NCBI GenBank assembly: GCA_029260575.1
Contig: JAJDDB010000009.1
Span: 248,001-312,000, forward strand
DNA length: 64,000 nt
Direction of reading: 5' to 3'
From: Phycisphaerales bacterium
GTDB lineage: Bacteria > Planctomycetota > Phycisphaerae > Phycisphaerales > SM1A02
Each line of letters begins with the position of its first letter. The stretch's first letter is position 1. Below, piece after piece: positions 35,901 to 44,602 of the stretch. The position numbers and the translations under genes were made by a program. The notes below the pieces were generated by a model that worked only from the letters and a program-made list of their open reading frames with translations, did not search any database and was not told the origin of the DNA.

Positions 35901-37745
35901 GCGAGTCAGCCGGAAGGAGAACATGATCCTGTCACGTACGTTGTCCTTGGTCGATACCTTGCCGAGGCCGATCGAAACGCTGATGCGATCGAAGCCTTCC
36001 AAACGGGCCTGCAGTATCAGGATGAAACAACGCACACGGTCGACATCGCGCTGGCTGATCTTTACTTTCATATGAACCGAAAGGAAGAGGCGCTTACGCA
36101 CTTCAAGCGCGTACTCGCAGCCGAAAAGAATCCGGGACTTCAGATGCGGGCTGTTGAGTGTCTGGTAGATCTCGAACAACTTGATGAGGCGCAGGCGCTT
36201 CTTGACGAAACTGTACAGGATAATGGCACGTCATTCACAACCTGGCTGCTGAGTAGCGCAATACTTGAGCAAGAAGGTGATCAGCTTGCTACGAAGGGCA
36301 AGGACATTGAGGCACAATTCAAATATCAGGAATTTCAGAATGCGCTTGAGAACGCTCAGCGATTGCGACCCGGTGACGTTCTGCCGAAGCTTCGCCAGGC
36401 ACGTCATCTGTTGAGGGAATTCAATCGAAGTGATAATCGTCAATCACTTGATGAGGCACTTCGAGTGTTGTCGGAAGCGGACCAGATTACCGCAGATGAT
36501 TCACGAGTGAGTCTCGTGCGTGTTGATGTGCTTCGGTCTATGGGTGATACTCGCGCGGCAGTTGCTGAGTTGAACCGCCTGCTTACACGACGGCCGGGCG
36601 AGAGCCAGGCGCGCAATCTCCTCGTGACAATTCTTGTAAGTGAAGGCAATGTCGACGAAGCGATACAGTTTGTTCAGGCAGGCATCGCCCACAACGCAAC
36701 ACTTCCACTTTGGCACATTCAACTCGGTGATCTCTATCTGAATTACAAACAGGACGCGGAGGCAGCAGTTCAGCCGTTCTTGACAGCTCTGACATTGCAG
36801 CCGTCCGCGGAATTTCTGAAGCGAGTCGCACGTGCTCAACTTCTGGCAGGGCACGATCCAAATGAGGTTGTCGATTTCATAGGACAATATCCACAGTTTC
36901 AAAGAAGTGACACCGGTGTTATCGGGCTGCTTGTTCGGGCGCTCGCTATGGGGAATCGGCCGCAAGACATTGAGTCGGTTCTTCGACAGATGTACGGCCG
37001 ACTCGGTGATCTGATTCGTCAGGGCGTGCTCGATTCCAAAGCAATGAGCGCGTGGTTCCGAGTCGCTCGTGAAGGTCTTTCTGCCTATAAGCCAGAGCAG
37101 GTCGAGGCGCTCCTGATGGATTTGTCGGCAAGCAAGCCGTCCGGGCACGAAATGAGTTCGATGGCGTTCCTGTATCGTTTGCAGAGCGACAGCGCTTCAC
37201 GGAGCCGAGCACTGCAATTGCAAGAGCAAGCGCTTGCGGGCATGAGCGACGCGCCACAAACCGCGCAGAGTCCGTATTACTACGACTACGGAACGATGCT
37301 TATTGAAACAGGCCAGTTTGGCGAAGCCGCTGACGCGTTTAAGAAAGCGTTCGAACTCAATCCTGAACATGCTTTGGCATACAACAACTATGCCTACTTA
37401 ATGTCTGAAGAGCTCGGCAATCCGCAAGCTGCGATTGAACCTGCCAAGAAAGCAGCTCAGCTTCAGCCAAACAATGCACCCGTACAGGACACACTTGGTT
37501 GGGTTCATTATCAATTGAAACAGTATGACGAGGCAGAAGCGGCAATTCGTCGCAGCCTGGACCTGAGTCGAATCCCGCCCACGCTCGTGCACCTGGCTGA
37601 AGTTCTGATAGCCAAGGGCGAACTTGATCGGGCGATGACCGGGCCACTTCGAGAAGCAGACGAACTGCAACCGGACGAAGAAACCAAAGCCCGAATCAAC
37701 GAACTTCTGGATGAGATTCAAACCAGACGAGCGCGGGGCGAGTAG
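32961..37745 (+). CDS. Very large TPR protein of the exosortase locus
   Basis: 1594 residues. One N-terminal membrane anchor (FLILLLIVLFTVSGIAAFLYVY) is followed by an almost uninterrupted array of TPR-like helical pairs, for example GNLGGAREHYGRAVRKEPGN, FAEAARAYQQSYRGNPNRLD and FGEAADAFKKAFELNPEHAL. Large TPR proteins (PrsT-like) accompany exosortase/PEP-CTERM loci and probably scaffold polysaccharide or protein export at the periplasmic face. No enzymatic motif is seen. AAGGG stands about 12 bases before the ATG. It lies 32 bp after the EpsI-like gene and 85 bp before the Wzz/kinase gene, consistent with one operon. Confidence 0.85.
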   Translation: MAARVNTKFLILLLIVLFTVSGIAAFLYVYQLRQDAGRNARIGDEYLAEGNLGGAREHYGRAVRKEPGNYEYLNKYESVLLQIEPQTIDRANELFQQRLSVLRHGAQHHPLNADDHIRLIEQLHRFGRLTGDPSYYELLESSADNMFDRVHVDDPKRPYGRLYRAIGRFNQRIYTAEELEESETDLRIFLDEFPEDEFGWAVLVNAQWTLSDLLTLSGQTRRAQEKYDDAQASLRTAIQTGVDSLEMAKIRFMDVLQRSEREPASVTDEEKVDAFRYLVSWIKPDSPPWSIIESMRLLQSARTEELRTDVMQALEDVIEANPDHPVLRVQIGSLYYGWAKYDMAEEHIRALLDAEPLPVGILSLLQFNMKVGAAGLLADIEYQRWVKATDSETRQRHITALQEARDLVATLASQDENNLVLIRIEGKLAFAKQDYAESARHFEQLLKSIESQSNTQIVENLAFAIHSHEQLGNTGLAHERTVLALEYRPKFTELRLKKARLELAMRQYEQASETLQDLLQDEPENDTAIRLKAVADTRGDSSTLVSDDPVINALNAAQTAWKNGEREEVRSILLPVLQEQPENLDLLLMSARLELNLENRQGALEYANRGLNLKPNSPLFKQVKALAENTNRVDVILELTSSLHPDDRQTAEATKILSFASLIADEEALLQQAETAGDADAIREKQAILARAEREIANAIAYLEKENPDHPVLIENRLNDAIAREDWETASNFVERAARLDLDDAGGDLFRAQLQIARGEYDAAVRTLLDVTGRMEYMTRAWTSLGFAYERLGNFAEAARAYQQSYRGNPNRLDVIRAYGRVLVQTGESTRALDVLRHARNLAPNDVFIKNSWLDLEASVGDSSVALKERRKWYEEEPDEKTNAFRLAALLGRLEPDRISIVNADGEPRFNERAWVQMSPSDRQQIVETTKSQWHNEADAIVDAVSSDQELTLSIAALRSELLRSRGDVSGGEQVLREFIASQPEGEHDPVTYVVLGRYLAEADRNADAIEAFQTGLQYQDETTHTVDIALADLYFHMNRKEEALTHFKRVLAAEKNPGLQMRAVECLVDLEQLDEAQALLDETVQDNGTSFTTWLLSSAILEQEGDQLATKGKDIEAQFKYQEFQNALENAQRLRPGDVLPKLRQARHLLREFNRSDNRQSLDEALRVLSEADQITADDSRVSLVRVDVLRSMGDTRAAVAELNRLLTRRPGESQARNLLVTILVSEGNVDEAIQFVQAGIAHNATLPLWHIQLGDLYLNYKQDAEAAVQPFLTALTLQPSAEFLKRVARAQLLAGHDPNEVVDFIGQYPQFQRSDTGVIGLLVRALAMGNRPQDIESVLRQMYGRLGDLIRQGVLDSKAMSAWFRVAREGLSAYKPEQVEALLMDLSASKPSGHEMSSMAFLYRLQSDSASRSRALQLQEQALAGMSDAPQTAQSPYYYDYGTMLIETGQFGEAADAFKKAFELNPEHALAYNNYAYLMSEELGNPQAAIEPAKKAAQLQPNNAPVQDTLGWVHYQLKQYDEAEAAIRRSLDLSRIPPTLVHLAEVLIAKGELDRAMTGPLREADELQPDEETKARINELLDEIQTRRARGE

Positions 37746-37830
37746 GAGCATTCGACCGGTATTGGGGCGGGGGGCATCCTTCTTCGCTTGAAAATCGATC
37801 TGGCCGATATCAAGCAGTCTGAGAACGAAC

Positions 37831-40032
37831 ATGAGTACGATTACACCACGACCACCTGCTTCACCACGACCAGCACCGATGCGCCCAGTCAAAGCGGTGC
37901 CTTCAAAGCTCACTCCGAACATCGACCCGATAAGAGTGTTACGCCGTCATGTCTTTCTTCTGGTAATGACGTTCGTTATCGGCGCGATACTGGGTACTGG
38001 CGTGTGGTTCCTTCTGGATCAATTCGCGCCGCAGTACAGCAGCACAGTGCTGTTCGAAGTGCGCCCGGGACTTCGTGGCGGCTCAGAATTCGGCACTGCA
38101 GAGTCTGCCAACGACGATGAGATTGCGCGAATCGCTCTGACGGAAGGAGTCTTGATTCTCAGCCGCGGCGTCCTTGAAGACGCTCTTAAGAATCCGGTCG
38201 TTCGTCAGACGGATTGGAGCAAGAAGTATTTGGATTCAACGGGAACAATCGATGTTGACAGTGCAATCGATGCGCTGAGTGAAGAGCTGAAATCATCATT
38301 GATTCGCGGATCAAATCTATTCGATCTTCGCTGGGCTACACGAAACAAAGCGGACACAGCGGAAGTGCTGAACGCCGTAGCTCGATCCTATCTTTCAACA
38401 CGCAAGGACATTGAGCACTCCACGTACGACACGAACTTGGCGCTGTTTCGTACCCGGCAAAATCAGACTGCTCGCGAAATCGAGGATCTTGCGCAGGAGA
38501 TGCAAGGATTCATTCGCGAAAAGGGCATCATGACACTCGGTGATCCGCGCGACAGTCCAGTAGCGGCAGAACTCAGATCATTGAATTCAAGTCTGGCTGC
38601 GAATGTCGCTGGGCTCAACATGGGAAGGACACAATTTAATCAGACAGCGGCGAAGCTGCGAGGGACCCTTGAGCCGTCCGCCGAGGACGTTCTGATGTCA
38701 GAAAAGGACCCGATGGTAGCCCCGCACAACCGTGCGCTGCTCGATATCAAGACAGCTTTGCAGGAAATGAAAGGTAAGTTCTCTCCTGATCACTTCGCCA
38801 TTCGAGCTATGGAGAACAGATATCGCGCCACTGAAATCGAGCGTGATGCGAAACGCGATGAGATTATTCAACGCAATCTTGAAGCTCGCTTGAAGATCAT
38901 CCAGGACCAGTTAGAAACGTTGCAACGAGTCATTGAAGAGACTGAAAAAGACGTCGAAGAGAAATCTGAAATGATGCGTGAACTGGCCGCGAGCCAAACG
39001 CGATTTGACTCGCTGGCAACACGTCGTCGGCATCTTGAAGCACAGCGTGATTCGGACATACAACTTATTCAGGAGGTCAATCTCCTCAAGCTCCGTTCTG
39101 ACGCCACCCGTGTTCGACGAGCGCAATGGGCCGAGACGCCTCGTGGAAAGAGCTTTCCAAAATGGCAGATGATCATTCCTCTGGGTGCGATGGTGATGTT
39201 CCTGCTAACGCTTGGCATCGTTTTCCTTCGAGAGTTCATGGATCAGCGTGTAAAGAGTGCAAGTGATCTCGATGTCCTTCCGAATGCTGAAGTGCTTGCA
39301 TCCATTCCAGAACTTGGCGAGGATCCGACAGGTGCCGATGAAGTGGAGCTCGTTGTTCGTAAACATCCGCAAAGTGTGCTTGCGGAAGGATACCGACAGG
39401 CCACGATGCCGATTTGTCGCTCGATCGATCATGCGGGAATCCAAACCATCCTGTTCGTCGGTGGTATGCCCGGCTCAGGTGCGACGACTGCGATGTCCAA
39501 TGTCGCAGCAACATTGCACGCCACAGGCAAGTCAGTTGTTGTGGTGGATGCGAACTTCCGTCGGCCTCGCCTTGCACAGGCAATGGATGTCCCGACTGAT
39601 CGCCAGGGTCTCGGTGATGTATTGTGCGGCGACGCCGAACTCAGGGATGTACTGCTGCAATCGTCATGCGGTGTGATGGTCATTTCTGCCGGTACACCGG
39701 GCAATCGGCTTTTCGAGCGTCTAGGCGCTGAAGTGTTTGATCATCTGATCGCGCAACTTCGCGCTGACTTTGATGTGGTGTTGGTCGACACCCCTCCGGC
39801 TGTCGTGGCTGGTGATGCGGTCATGCTTGCCAACAAGCTCGATGCTGCGGTACTCATTGTTCGGGCAAGTCGTGAGCAACGGGGACTCGTCGCCCGCCTG
39901 ATCAATCAATTTACAGATGCACGTGCGCAACTGCTTGGAGTCATGTTGAATCGTCCGCGCGGTATCGCCGGCGGATACTTCAAGAAGAATTATGAAGCAA
40001 TGGCTGAATACGCAGCAAAGTCGGCAACCTGA
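37831..40032 (+). CDS. Wzz-type chain-length regulator fused to BY-kinase-like ATPase
   Basis: 733 residues. Wzz region: first membrane span at about 43-63 (VFLLVMTFVIGAILGTGVWF), a long periplasmic coiled coil, second span at about 450-470. The cytoplasmic C-terminus is CpsD/Wzc-like: FVGGMPGSGATTAMSNVA, VVVVDANFRRPRLA (Walker A', Asp573) and VVLVDTPP (Walker B, Asp653). The Walker A lysine is missing: the motif reads G-S-G-A-T-T with Ala551 where Lys is expected. ATP binding or tyrosine-kinase activity may therefore be lost or altered. Three Tyr occur in the last 15 residues, as in a BY-kinase tail. Controls polymer length/export in the locus. Confidence 0.88.
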   Translation: MSTITPRPPASPRPAPMRPVKAVPSKLTPNIDPIRVLRRHVFLLVMTFVIGAILGTGVWFLLDQFAPQYSSTVLFEVRPGLRGGSEFGTAESANDDEIARIALTEGVLILSRGVLEDALKNPVVRQTDWSKKYLDSTGTIDVDSAIDALSEELKSSLIRGSNLFDLRWATRNKADTAEVLNAVARSYLSTRKDIEHSTYDTNLALFRTRQNQTAREIEDLAQEMQGFIREKGIMTLGDPRDSPVAAELRSLNSSLAANVAGLNMGRTQFNQTAAKLRGTLEPSAEDVLMSEKDPMVAPHNRALLDIKTALQEMKGKFSPDHFAIRAMENRYRATEIERDAKRDEIIQRNLEARLKIIQDQLETLQRVIEETEKDVEEKSEMMRELAASQTRFDSLATRRRHLEAQRDSDIQLIQEVNLLKLRSDATRVRRAQWAETPRGKSFPKWQMIIPLGAMVMFLLTLGIVFLREFMDQRVKSASDLDVLPNAEVLASIPELGEDPTGADEVELVVRKHPQSVLAEGYRQATMPICRSIDHAGIQTILFVGGMPGSGATTAMSNVAATLHATGKSVVVVDANFRRPRLAQAMDVPTDRQGLGDVLCGDAELRDVLLQSSCGVMVISAGTPGNRLFERLGAEVFDHLIAQLRADFDVVLVDTPPAVVAGDAVMLANKLDAAVLIVRASREQRGLVARLINQFTDARAQLLGVMLNRPRGIAGGYFKKNYEAMAEYAAKSAT

Positions 40033-40064
40033 TCTGGATGCCGTTTCATGAGATGCACGTTACG

Positions 40065-40097
40065 ACGCTCTGCCTCCGGGAATCGGCGGCAGAGCGT
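40065..40097 (+). repeat. Intergenic hairpin after the Wzz/kinase gene
   Basis: ACGCTCTGCC (40065-40074) and GGCAGAGCGT (40088-40097) pair perfectly around a 13-base loop, between the Wzz/kinase stop and the epimerase start. No T tract follows, so it could attenuate transcription or stabilise the upstream mRNA end rather than terminate fully. Confidence 0.45.
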
Positions 40098-40145
40098 TCG
40101 TGAAATTGGAGACGTTCGCGCTGACGCGATGCTGCAGCGCCAACT

Positions 40146-41189
40146 ATGTCGGCAATGGTTTCCAAGCTCCACAACACGACGAAGAAAGTGCTCGTAACAG
40201 GCGGCGCTGGATTCATCGGGTCACATCTCACTGAATTCCTCACTCGCAGCGGCAGCCATGTAGTCGTGGTTGACGATATGTCGACGGGTAGCCTGTCGAA
40301 TCTCACAGCTGTTGATTCAGGCAAGTTGACGATCGTTGATGCAACCGTCGCAGCGGCGATTTCTACACTCGATCCGCACGAATTTAATGCGATTTATCAT
40401 CTTGCTGCAGCGGTCGGCGTGCGCCTTGTGATTGACGAGCCGATCGGGACGATCGAAACCAATGTGCTAGAGACTTCCGCGATTTTGAATTTTGCATCCG
40501 TAGCGGCGTTGCCGATTCTGATCGCGTCGACGAGTGAGGTGTATGGCAAGAGTGAGAAACAACCATTCGCTGAGAACGATGATGTTGTGTACGGATGCAC
40601 TCGCTACAGCCGTTGGTCGTATGCATGCTCCAAAGCAATCGACGAATATCTTGCGCTCGGACACTATCGAAATAGCAATCTGCCCGTGCGAATCATTCGA
40701 TTCTTTAATACTGTTGGGCCGAGGCAGGTCGGGCATTACGGAATGGTTCTGCCTCGCTTCGTCCGTGCTGCGTTGCATGGGCAAGCGATTGAAGTCTATG
40801 GCGATGGAAAGCAGAGTCGCTGCTTTTGCGATGTTCGTGATGTCGTTGCCGCCTTGCCAAAAGTCATGAATGAACCGAGTTGTGCGGGACAAGTGTTCAA
40901 TCTCGGCAATGACAAATCGATTTCCATCTCCGATTTGGCGGAGTTCGTCTGCCGAACGCTTGGCTGCGATGTGCCGATACGTCTAATCCCGTATGATCAG
41001 GCGTACGGCCCAGGATTTGATGATTTGCGCCGTCGGCAGCCGGATCTTCGAGCAATTCAAACTGCAATTGGATTTGAAGCTGCCATACCGCTGGAACAGA
41101 CGATACGAGACATTGCGGAGCACATGCAGCGAACCGGCGACGATACGAAGGACTCGAAGACCAGGCAGATTGCGGAGCATCGACGTTGA
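40146..41189 (+). CDS. NAD-dependent epimerase/dehydratase (extended SDR, sugar nucleotide)
   Basis: 347 residues. VLVTGGAGFIGSHLTEFL is the glycine-rich NAD motif, and YHLAAAVGVRLVIDEP and STSEVYGKS follow. The catalytic dyad is YACSK (Tyr-x3-Lys). RIIRFFNTVGPRQVGHYGMV and QSRCFCDVRDVV match the UDP-glucose 4-epimerase / UDP-glucuronate decarboxylase / GDP-mannose dehydratase group. The exact substrate is not certain; it should supply a nucleotide sugar to this polysaccharide locus. Its stop overlaps the TTG start of the next gene by four bases (TTGA). Confidence 0.88.
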   Translation: MSAMVSKLHNTTKKVLVTGGAGFIGSHLTEFLTRSGSHVVVVDDMSTGSLSNLTAVDSGKLTIVDATVAAAISTLDPHEFNAIYHLAAAVGVRLVIDEPIGTIETNVLETSAILNFASVAALPILIASTSEVYGKSEKQPFAENDDVVYGCTRYSRWSYACSKAIDEYLALGHYRNSNLPVRIIRFFNTVGPRQVGHYGMVLPRFVRAALHGQAIEVYGDGKQSRCFCDVRDVVAALPKVMNEPSCAGQVFNLGNDKSISISDLAEFVCRTLGCDVPIRLIPYDQAYGPGFDDLRRRQPDLRAIQTAIGFEAAIPLEQTIRDIAEHMQRTGDDTKDSKTRQIAEHRR

Positions 41190-42595
41190 ATGTTCTGTTT
41201 GCACAAACCGGTGTTGACCTCGGCGGCACGCTGGTTCCGCCCGACCCGAATGTTGCAATCGGCGTGACGAACGAACCGATCAGCGTTACCGCTATGGAGT
41301 TGCTCAACGGCTACGCGCCGGTGTTCCTCGTGGCGTTTGCGGTGACGCTGTTTTCGACGCCGATTGTTCGACGACTGGCGGTCGCCGCAGGCATTATTGA
41401 TCACCCGGATGACCCGCGAAAAATTCATGCGTACCCCGTTGCGTACCTTGGCGGCGTCGCAGTGTTTCTCGGATTGATCATCGCGCTGACGCTGAGTTAT
41501 CAGATGCAGGACACGCTCGGTCTGCGCCCGGTGCCGATCGCGGTCATAGTGGGCATGATTGCGATTATGTTTACCGGGCTTGCGGATGACATCTGGGGGT
41601 GGGACCCCCGATTGAAAATTGCCGGCCAACTTGTCGCCGCTGCGGCGCTTGCGATTGAAGACGTTGGTGTTCGTGTAGCTGACGGTCTGCTCACGCCACT
41701 CATGGGGCCGTCGGATGAAACGTTGTTCATGCTCTTTGATGTCGCGGTGCCGAACGGCGCTCTCTATTACTGGGTCGGGACCGCGATCATTGCTATTTTT
41801 GTTCTCGGCGGGTGTAACGCTGCAAATCTGATAGACGGCCTCGATGGCCTGCTCGCCGGTGTGCTTACCATCGTTGCTGTTGGACTGCTCTGTATTGCGC
41901 TGTTCATGGCGATCAAGTCGCCCGGCACGGACGCTACCGCGGCCGATTCCTTGAATGGTGCCCGAATTGTGCTTTGCCTAGCGCTTCTCGGCGCGGTTCT
42001 TGGATTCTTGCCACACAACTTCAACCCGGCGACAATCTTCCTGGGCGATTGCGGAAGTCTTCTGCTGGGCTATGTCTCCGTTGTAATAATCCTGATGTTC
42101 GGCGAGCAGGGACAGACACACCTGGTGTTTGCCGGCCTGATCATCTTTGCATTGCCGATCATGGACACTGTCCTGGCAATTATTCGGCGAGTACTGGCGG
42201 GCACATCGCTTTCGACTGCGGATAATCACCATCTGCATCATCAACTCAAGCGCGCGCTGGGCGGCGTGCGCACAGCGGTGGTTGCGATGTATGGCATCAG
42301 CTTTCTGTTCGCGGTAATCGGTGTTCTTATGGCGGCGTTGGTGATGTTCACCGAGCTTCGAGTTCGGGTCGTGTACACCATGGCATTTGTGCTCTTCAGT
42401 TCGATCGGCGTCATTGCAGTCAAGGAAGCACGTCGCCAGCAACTTCAGATCGCACGCACAAAAACGAAGACAAAATCTAAGGCAGCAGCATCGCGTTCTT
42501 CAGCACAATCAAAATCCAACGCGCCGCAACAGGAGTCGACCGATGTCGACGGCGGCGAGACGGCGGCCACGTCGCCGAAACAGACAAGCGGCTGA
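41186..42595 (+). CDS. WecA/MraY-family undecaprenyl-phosphate sugar-1-phosphate transferase
   Basis: Integral-membrane enzyme that starts lipid-linked glycan synthesis. 469 residues, about ten or eleven membrane helices. Family motifs: HPDDPRKIHAYPVAYLGGVA, FTGLADDIWGWDPRLK (the DDxxxxD-type metal site), GCNAANLIDGLDGL (NxxNxxDGxDGL), TIFLGDCGSLLLGY and the TADNHHLHHQLKRAL cytoplasmic loop typical of WecA rather than MraY. The basic Ala/Ser-rich tail is low-complexity. A TTG start is proposed because GGAG lies 8 bases upstream and it overlaps the previous stop (TTGA); the first ATG, 41294, lacks a site. Probably primes the exopolysaccharide. Confidence 0.92.
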   Translation: MNVLFAQTGVDLGGTLVPPDPNVAIGVTNEPISVTAMELLNGYAPVFLVAFAVTLFSTPIVRRLAVAAGIIDHPDDPRKIHAYPVAYLGGVAVFLGLIIALTLSYQMQDTLGLRPVPIAVIVGMIAIMFTGLADDIWGWDPRLKIAGQLVAAAALAIEDVGVRVADGLLTPLMGPSDETLFMLFDVAVPNGALYYWVGTAIIAIFVLGGCNAANLIDGLDGLLAGVLTIVAVGLLCIALFMAIKSPGTDATAADSLNGARIVLCLALLGAVLGFLPHNFNPATIFLGDCGSLLLGYVSVVIILMFGEQGQTHLVFAGLIIFALPIMDTVLAIIRRVLAGTSLSTADNHHLHHQLKRALGGVRTAVVAMYGISFLFAVIGVLMAALVMFTELRVRVVYTMAFVLFSSIGVIAVKEARRQQLQIARTKTKTKSKAAASRSSAQSKSNAPQQESTDVDGGETAATSPKQTSG

Positions 42596-42628
42596 GTCGA
42601 CACGCTCGCACTTTCAGGAATCGTAGTG

Positions 42629-43108
42629 ATGACGACGCGTATTCTGTTTATCTGCATGGGCAATATCTGTCGAAGTCCGCTTGCCGAATGCATGTTTCGC
42701 GACCTGGCTGGAGTTCGCGGCGTCGAAGATCGTTTTGAAATCGATTCCGCAGGCACGACCAGCTACCACGTGGGAGATCCACCCGATCAACGCGTGCGCG
42801 CCGTCGCAAAACGCAACGGTCTTGTTGTCGATGGCGCGGCACGGCAGGTACACGAACGAGATTTTGAGACGTTCGATCACCTGATCTGTATGGATGAAGA
42901 CAACCGCGAACAGATACTTGCACGCGGCGCGCCGCAAGAGAAGGTGCGTTTGCTGCTGGAGATTGACCCGAATACACCGATGGCAGAAGTCCCCGATCCG
43001 TATTACGGTGAAGGTGACGGGTTCGAGTTGGTGCATCGGTTGGTCAAGTCGGCATGTGCAGCGCTTCTCGATGAACTGCTGGCTGATGAAACCGCCAGGC
43101 GATCATGA
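42629..43108 (+). CDS. Low-molecular-weight protein tyrosine phosphatase family
   Basis: 159 residues. P-loop CMGNICRS near the N-terminus (Cys9, Arg15: C-x5-R-S) and the general-acid Asp in DPYYGEGDGFELV. AGGAA 8 bases before ATG 42629 is preferred over the adjacent GTG 42626. The last four bases overlap the fructosamine-kinase homologue (ATGA). Two roles are possible: dephosphorylating a BY-kinase (the polysaccharide locus is upstream) or, because such phosphatases are often paired with fructosamine-kinase homologues in bacteria, acting in removal of sugar-phosphate adducts from proteins. The tight overlap favours the second. Confidence 0.92.
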   Translation: MTTRILFICMGNICRSPLAECMFRDLAGVRGVEDRFEIDSAGTTSYHVGDPPDQRVRAVAKRNGLVVDGAARQVHERDFETFDHLICMDEDNREQILARGAPQEKVRLLLEIDPNTPMAEVPDPYYGEGDGFELVHRLVKSACAALLDELLADETARRS

Positions 43109-43983
43109 ATTGCCATCGCGCGATCGAGGCAGCATTACGTGAAGTGCATTTGCCTGTCACGATTGTGCAGCGCAAGAGTTTTGGTGGCGGCCACGGCGCA
43201 TCTGTTGAGCTGGTGACACTGGATAACGGCGAGAAAGTCGTGAGCAAGTGCGCCCAGCCGGCCCGGTGTGATGCGCTTCATGCGGAAGCGATCGGCCTTG
43301 ATGCACTTGCGCACTCAGAAACTGTCCGGGTTCCGCGTGTACTGCATTTTGCGAATACGACCGACGGTGCGGCGCTGCTTACAACATTCATAGATCCCGG
43401 CCGGGCAACTGAGCAATCGTGGAAGCAATTCGGAGGCGAACTAGCAGCCTTGCACGCTGCGCCACCGCATGGTGATCGTTACGGGTTTCAGATTGACAAT
43501 TTTCTCGGTGCGACTCCGCAACCGAACGGGTGGATGGATGACTGGGTCGAATTCAATCGTGTACATCGCTTACAACATCAGATTGAAATGGCGCGAGATG
43601 GCGGACTCCGAACCAACGAAATTACCCGTATTGAAGCATTGTGTGAGAAACTGGATCAATACATCCCGAAGCATCCGAAGCCGGCGCTGCTGCACGGTGA
43701 TCTGTGGTCCGGAAATGCTCTACCAACAGCCGATGGTCGGATAGCGGTCATCGACCCCGCTGTGTATATCGGCGACGGTCTGGCAGACATAGCAATGATG
43801 CGTCTGTTCGGCGGCTTTGCACAGTCTTGTTTCGACGCGTATTTCCAGAACGTCACCGACCGCGAGAACTTGCACGAGCGCATCACGGTGTATCAGTTGT
43901 ATCACGTGCTGAATCACGTGAACCTGTTCGGCCGTGGGTATGTCGGGCAGGCGTTGCAACTGTTGTCTTCACTGGGTTTCTGA
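43105..43983 (+). CDS. Fructosamine-3-kinase family protein (ketosamine kinase)
   Basis: 292 residues, aminoglycoside-phosphotransferase-like fold. ATP site: FGGGHGASVELVTL and KVVSKCAQP. Catalytic loop: LLHGDLWSGNALPT (His-Gly-Asp...Asn), then VIDPAVYIGDGLADIAMMRL, the signature of the FN3K family. NFLGATPQPNGWMDDWVEFN matches the substrate-loop block of this family. Members phosphorylate ketosamines on glycated proteins so that they decompose, repairing glycation damage; bacterial ones often prefer ribulosamines. Overlaps the phosphatase gene upstream by 4 bp. Convergent with the next gene (8 bp apart). Confidence 0.9.
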   Translation: MNCHRAIEAALREVHLPVTIVQRKSFGGGHGASVELVTLDNGEKVVSKCAQPARCDALHAEAIGLDALAHSETVRVPRVLHFANTTDGAALLTTFIDPGRATEQSWKQFGGELAALHAAPPHGDRYGFQIDNFLGATPQPNGWMDDWVEFNRVHRLQHQIEMARDGGLRTNEITRIEALCEKLDQYIPKHPKPALLHGDLWSGNALPTADGRIAVIDPAVYIGDGLADIAMMRLFGGFAQSCFDAYFQNVTDRENLHERITVYQLYHVLNHVNLFGRGYVGQALQLLSSLGF

Positions 43984-43991
43984 ACCGCAGT

Positions 43992-44471
43992 TTATGCAAA
44001 CGCCAGCGGCCGACGCTTGTCTTTCTTCTGGCGTTCATTTTTAGGTACGGGGACTGTCAGCAGAAGTGCTATGGCGAGGGCTGCGACGATGTTCACGCCG
44101 AACGGCATAGTCGCAGCTGCCGCGGTTGTGCTGAGTGTGAAGTCGCTTCCGAGTGCATAGGAGACGTTTATGCCGTTGCCGCCGAACATCAGCCACGCAC
44201 CCGCGCCGGCAGCGAACTGGTACGCGCACCCAGCCGCAGCCACACGCGGTAGCTGTGCAAGTTGCAGAATCAGCGACAGTATGCCGCCGATTCGATGACC
44301 GCGCAGCAGCGCAAAGCCTGCCAGGATCATCACGACGTAGAGCCCGCCGATGAGCATTGCCAGCACGTCGATGGATCGGCTGGCCCATGCATCAGATGCA
44401 ATCATGGCCACGCCGAGTATTCCGCCGACGACTTCAAGAATTCCGATACAGAGTCGAACAATCAGATGCAT
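43992..44471 (-). CDS. Small membrane protein of unknown function
   Basis: Not recognised. About 159 residues with four hydrophobic segments (LIVRLCIGILEVVGGILGVA, LAMLIGGLYVVMILAGFALL, GILSLILQLAQL, GVNIVAALAIALLL) and a basic C-terminal tail (PKNERQKKDKRR). AGGTG 5 bases before ATG 44471 supports this start; an ATG at 44492 is further upstream. It is separated from serC by 131 bp on the same strand but lies downstream of it, so it could be carried on the end of the serine operon transcript. Confidence 0.5.
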   Translation of the reverse strand: MHLIVRLCIGILEVVGGILGVAMIASDAWASRSIDVLAMLIGGLYVVMILAGFALLRGHRIGGILSLILQLAQLPRVAAAGCAYQFAAGAGAWLMFGGNGINVSYALGSDFTLSTTAAAATMPFGVNIVAALAIALLLTVPVPKNERQKKDKRRPLAFA

Positions 44472-44602
44472 GTTGGCACCTCGCATTGACACTCGAATTC
44501 ACAGGCAGTGCCGTCAAGATCATCATGCAGAATCTGCGCTGCGACTTTGCCGATCGTGCCGTCTGGGTTTCAATGCTCGTGAATGTATGCCGGTTGGTTC
44601 AA

